From: Physocladia obscura
Taxonomy: Eukaryota; Chytridiomycota; Chytridiomycetes; Chytridiales; Chytriomycetaceae
NCBI GenBank assembly: GCA_027596945.1
Contig: JADGJH010001382.1
Coordinates: 1 to 10,326 of the forward strand
Length of the DNA stretch: 10,326 nucleotides
Reading direction: 5' to 3'
Position 1 is the first letter of the stretch. Each line of letters starts with the position of its first letter. A program made the translations under genes and the position numbers. Positions 7,910 to 10,326 of the stretch are shown in pieces. The notes under the pieces were generated by a model. That model saw nothing but the letters and a program-made list of their open reading frames with translations, was not told the DNA's origin and searched no databases.

Positions 7910-8350
7910 CTATTCACACTCAGGCTGCACTCTGTCAATGCCCACATCTAGAGCCACCTCATCACCCATTGCCCTGGTCACCTAACTGTGTTCTGTCACC
8001 TGGGGATAAACTTCTCTTTGCAAGTTTATATTTGCTGGTCCAATCATCAGACAGTCCACTCCATTTATTGCAATAATGATGCCTCCTAGTCCTGTGGGAT
8101 ACACCTCCTAAGGGATTTTGCACTAAAAAGAATATCCACTAACTCATTCCACAGCATCACTAGATCGGTTCCAATTGGCATGGAAAGCAGGGGGTGGAAG
8201 GGGTGTAAAGAGAAGGTTGCATTGCTGTGAGTCCAGTACAACAGCCCCAAGTGTTGTACTCATGCAAGACCTGCAGTGGTGCAGAGACACTGGTTGAGCT
8301 TGATGCACCACTGTCCTTGCAGAACTGTTTACATCCTGCAAACAACACAC
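7910..8350 (-). pseudogene. weak trace of a decayed minus-strand coding region
   Basis: The segment is less AT-rich than its surroundings and has protein-like stretches on the minus strand in different frames: SMPIGTDLVMLWNELVDILF (about 8180-8120), and GLGGIIIAINGVDCLMIGPA followed by VYPQVTEH (8107-7985), then VTRAMGDEVALDVGIDRVQ to a stop at 7910-7912. The second frame has a single TAG (7982-7984) in 66 codons. I do not recognise the product, and which frame was the original is unclear because other frames are also fairly open. Treat it as a possible transposon gene remnant. Confidence 0.25.
8235..8260. repeat. 9-bp inverted repeat (hairpin-capable)
   Basis: AGTACAACA and TGTTGTACT form perfect 9-bp arms around an 8-nt spacer (GCCCCAAG). 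There is no T-tract or other context to call it a regulatory element. It lies inside the weak coding trace and may be incidental, or part of a transposon end. Confidence 0.5.
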
Positions 8351-8389
8351 CATTTTCAGAACAGCTTCAATTTATTATTTTAACTCCAA

Positions 8390-8530
8390 AACCCAAAAAA
8401 AAACAAAACAAATGAATAAAAAAACACAAAACATGAATAATCAAAAGAACCAAGCAAACAGACAACCAATAAATAAAATTATAGGCAGAATATAAATAAA
8501 CAAACAAATATTTATAAAGATAATTATCAG
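8390..8530. repeat. A-rich low-complexity tract
   Basis: About 140 bases dominated by A with scattered CAAA, AATAAA and ACAAAC words and very little G or T on the plus strand. It reads as simple-sequence drift. It is not a clean microsatellite and has no coding potential on either strand beyond an obvious low-complexity frame. Confidence 0.5.
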
Positions 8531-9481
8531 ATAAAGTCAAGAAGTTTTGAACAAACTCAACCATCATAAACTCTCACCTCCAACTAAATTTCATACTCTT
8601 GAGCTCTTATCATTTAGTTCTGAATTATAAAGTATTGAATTAGTTGACTCAAGCAACTGCAGATACCAGCAGAACCTTCTACTAATTTCTACAACTTATT
8701 GGAACCTTACACCTGTTCCCCTAACTTTCATTCAGTAATTTATTTCATGTTTTTTAAGATTGTATACAAAAAACTAAATCTAGAGCCCTCTATAGTTTCT
8801 TTCTTCCATTTTGTTCCTTGCTACTTGCTTGATGGTTTGAATGGACGGAGTAAAGTTTATTAAGTTTTTTATTGTAAAAGAAAGAGTGGAGAGGTCAAGT
8901 TGAAGTCAGAAATATATTTTCTGTTGAATGTGATATTTAAAATTTAAGTCAATGCATTGTGCAACAAAACATAATGTTTGAGTGGATTGAGCAATTGTTG
9001 AAAAACAAACAATCAATGGTCAGGTTTTAATTTTGATACTTGATGAATATACAACATACCTTAACACAGAAATTCTAAGGAGATAATATACTAGCACTGC
9101 TTGTTCTCAGCAATACAAAATTAAAGGCATAGATATTGGATGCAGGAATCAATCAACCATTAAAAATTTGATGTTTGAACACCAAATGATTTGGAGTTTG
9201 GAAAGCTGAAATGGAGTGATAAGAAGAATTAACATTGTACATTTGATAATAAACCACTGGAATTTGATTAAACAATCAAAAATTATTAAAAAATATAATT
9301 GGATTTTGTTGGGTATTAGATATTCAAGCTCAACTGAATACATAATTTCATTCATTAGAGATTACATAATGGAAGAGATTTTCCCTTCTGACTGAAGATC
9401 ATCAAAAATTGCTCATACTGACACTGAAATAGTGCAAGTTGAAATGCTGACTTAACAAGGTTTTTATAAGTCAGACACACA
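8531..9481. other. AT-rich stretch without recognisable genes
   Basis: Nearly 1 kb without a convincing reading frame, RNA gene or repeat. I saw a single CpG (near 8846) in it, so it matches the old, CpG-depleted sequence on its left. It is probably old transposon or intergenic sequence. No LTR or primer-binding site for the copia fragment that follows could be recognised. Confidence 0.45.
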
Positions 9482-9661
9482 ATGCAAAGCTTATTTCAAG
9501 CAAGGAAAAACGCCAATGGAAACCAATACCATCACCAAGAACAAGAAGAACAAGGAGAGGAGCAATTGGGATTTGAAGAAGAAGAGAAAAAGATTAGAAA
9601 TGTGCTAGATTTCAAATTAAGTATGCTAAACAAGCTGGATGCACATTACCAAATAAATTAG
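9482..9661 (+). CDS. small Gln/Glu-rich open frame, uncertain
   Basis: ATG at 9482 to TAG at 9659-9661 gives 59 residues. A short basic N-terminus (MQSLFQARKNANG) is followed by a stretch made largely of Gln and Glu, then a more ordinary hydrophobic helix-like tail (IRNVLDFKLSMLNKLDAHYQ). I do not recognise it. It could be the broken end of a transposon gene or a chance frame; the low-complexity core is purine-rich. It has only one CpG, near its start, unlike the copia fragment 140 bp downstream. Confidence 0.2.
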   Translation: MQSLFQARKNANGNQYHHQEQEEQGEEQLGFEEEEKKIRNVLDFKLSMLNKLDAHYQIN

Positions 9662-9802
9662 TGCAAAATTGGAAGTAGAAACATTATTTATTAGATACTA
9701 TGAAGGGTAATATAAAAGTTGATTACCTTTTACAGGGAAATTTCAAAAATGGGGAGAAAAATGGTTTGACTTTGTCTTTCACATTTGAATAACTTCTTTT
9801 GA

Positions 9803-10326
9803 CAATCAAATAAGGTTCAAAGGGATCAACAACAAGATAACAACGATGACCAACCAGATAATCCTGAAACCGAACAAGCACCACCTGGTATGCAATATCG
9901 AGTAATCGAACAAAGAGGGAATCAAACAATTGAGCTGACACCTCTAATGCAAACACTCGAGCAACAGTATGAAGAAATACGGCGAAGATCGGCACAAGTG
10001 GAAAGAAACAATCAAAGCAGAATCCCAAGATTAAACCAAAGCAATTTAAGGGATCAAGCACGAGGCTTACTCACCCCAGAAATTACAACAGATAAATTGC
10101 CAACACGTGACCCACGAAATACGAAGGAAGCAATGTTGGGAAAATTCGGAGATTGGCAGAAACCAGCGAATGAAGAGTTCTACCCCATGGAAGACGCAGG
10201 CCAAATCAAATTAGTTAAAATTCCAGAAGGCGCGAAAGTAATTCCAACGAAGATGGTCTACACCACAAAAGGAAATGGTGATAAGAAATCGAGATTTTGT
10301 ATACGAGGCGACCTGATGACTGAATA
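9803..10326 (+). mobile_element. Ty1/copia retrotransposon fragment: polyprotein linker into reverse transcriptase, cut by window end
   Basis: One frame is open for 174 codons from just after a TGA at 9800-9802 to the window end. The first 100 or so residues are Gln/Asn/Asp-rich and unstructured (DNNDDQPDNPETEQAPPG), as in the linker between integrase and reverse transcriptase. The last part matches the start of the copia reverse transcriptase domain (RVT_2, PF07727). It reads WQKPANEEFYPMEDAGQIKL, then KIPEGAKVIPTKMVYTTKG and KKSRFCIRGDL, equivalent to the family pattern W..A..EE..L...P.G.K.I..KWV.K.K...RL..RG. The catalytic YxDD box would lie beyond the window. No integrase is readable upstream, so the copy is 5'-truncated, frameshifted, or interrupted there. 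It has about 21 CpG in 485 bases, far more than the old elements around it, which points to a recent insertion. Confidence 0.85.

Noticed and set aside
8160..8185. GGTTCCAATTGG, reminiscent of a tRNA B box
   Set aside because: No acceptor, D or anticodon stem could be folded around it, so not a tRNA gene.
9723..10061. Minus-strand frame of 112 codons, rich in Phe, Leu and Val
   Set aside because: Antisense of the Gln/Asn-rich copia linker; the plus-strand frame runs into a recognisable reverse transcriptase.
1..10326. CRISPR arrays, rRNA or tRNA genes, prokaryotic operon signals
   Set aside because: No regular spaced repeats, no conserved RNA folds and no Shine-Dalgarno-led gene order were seen; spliced genes show the window is eukaryotic.

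Overview
The window looks like nuclear DNA of a filamentous fungus, most likely a basidiomycete and possibly a rust (Pucciniales). The evidence is two conserved housekeeping genes with short GT-AG introns (53 to 140 nt), a ferrochelatase of the animal/basidiomycete [2Fe-2S] type, and large amounts of decayed AT-rich, CpG-poor transposon sequence, including a DUF6818-like gene of a kind I associate with rust fungi and oomycetes. The rust assignment is inference; the spliced fungal genes are seen directly.

Layout. 1-2,600 is a decayed element: an unrecognised plus-strand gene (582-1537, broken) faces a minus-strand Tc1/mariner (IS630 superfamily, DD34E) transposase pseudogene (1562 to about 2348), with only 24 nt between their stop codons. 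2,657-4,753 is an island of higher GC and CpG holding the only two intact host genes. These are a UPF0047/YjbQ-family gene (plus strand, 3 exons) and HEM15 ferrochelatase (minus strand, 4 exons). They converge, with 64 nt between stop codons. I rebuilt all five introns from splice sites, reading phase and family conservation.

From about 4,780 to 9,800 the sequence is again transposon graveyard. It holds a second, internally deleted transposase copy of the same family (4983 to about 5510), a possible C-terminal scrap of it (5725-5994) and a broken DUF6818/SANT-like gene (6224-7190). Beyond these are a convergent minus-strand scrap (7248-7470), a 19-bp tandem repeat (7540-7637), weak minus-strand coding traces (7910-8350) and about 1 kb with nothing recognisable. 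The last 0.5 kb (9803-10326) is a CpG-rich, uninterrupted plus-strand frame that enters the reverse transcriptase domain of a Ty1/copia retrotransposon and runs off the window; it appears much younger than its surroundings.

How the parts relate. HEM15 makes haem in mitochondria, and the UPF0047 protein may have a weak link to thiamine phosphate synthesis; nothing suggests they form one pathway. Their shared feature is survival as a compact pair between mobile elements. I found no convincing new defence or secretion system. The most unusual element-level signals are the two-gene arrangement at 582-2348, the consistent C-to-T type of stop-codon decay, and the sharp CpG steps between regions.
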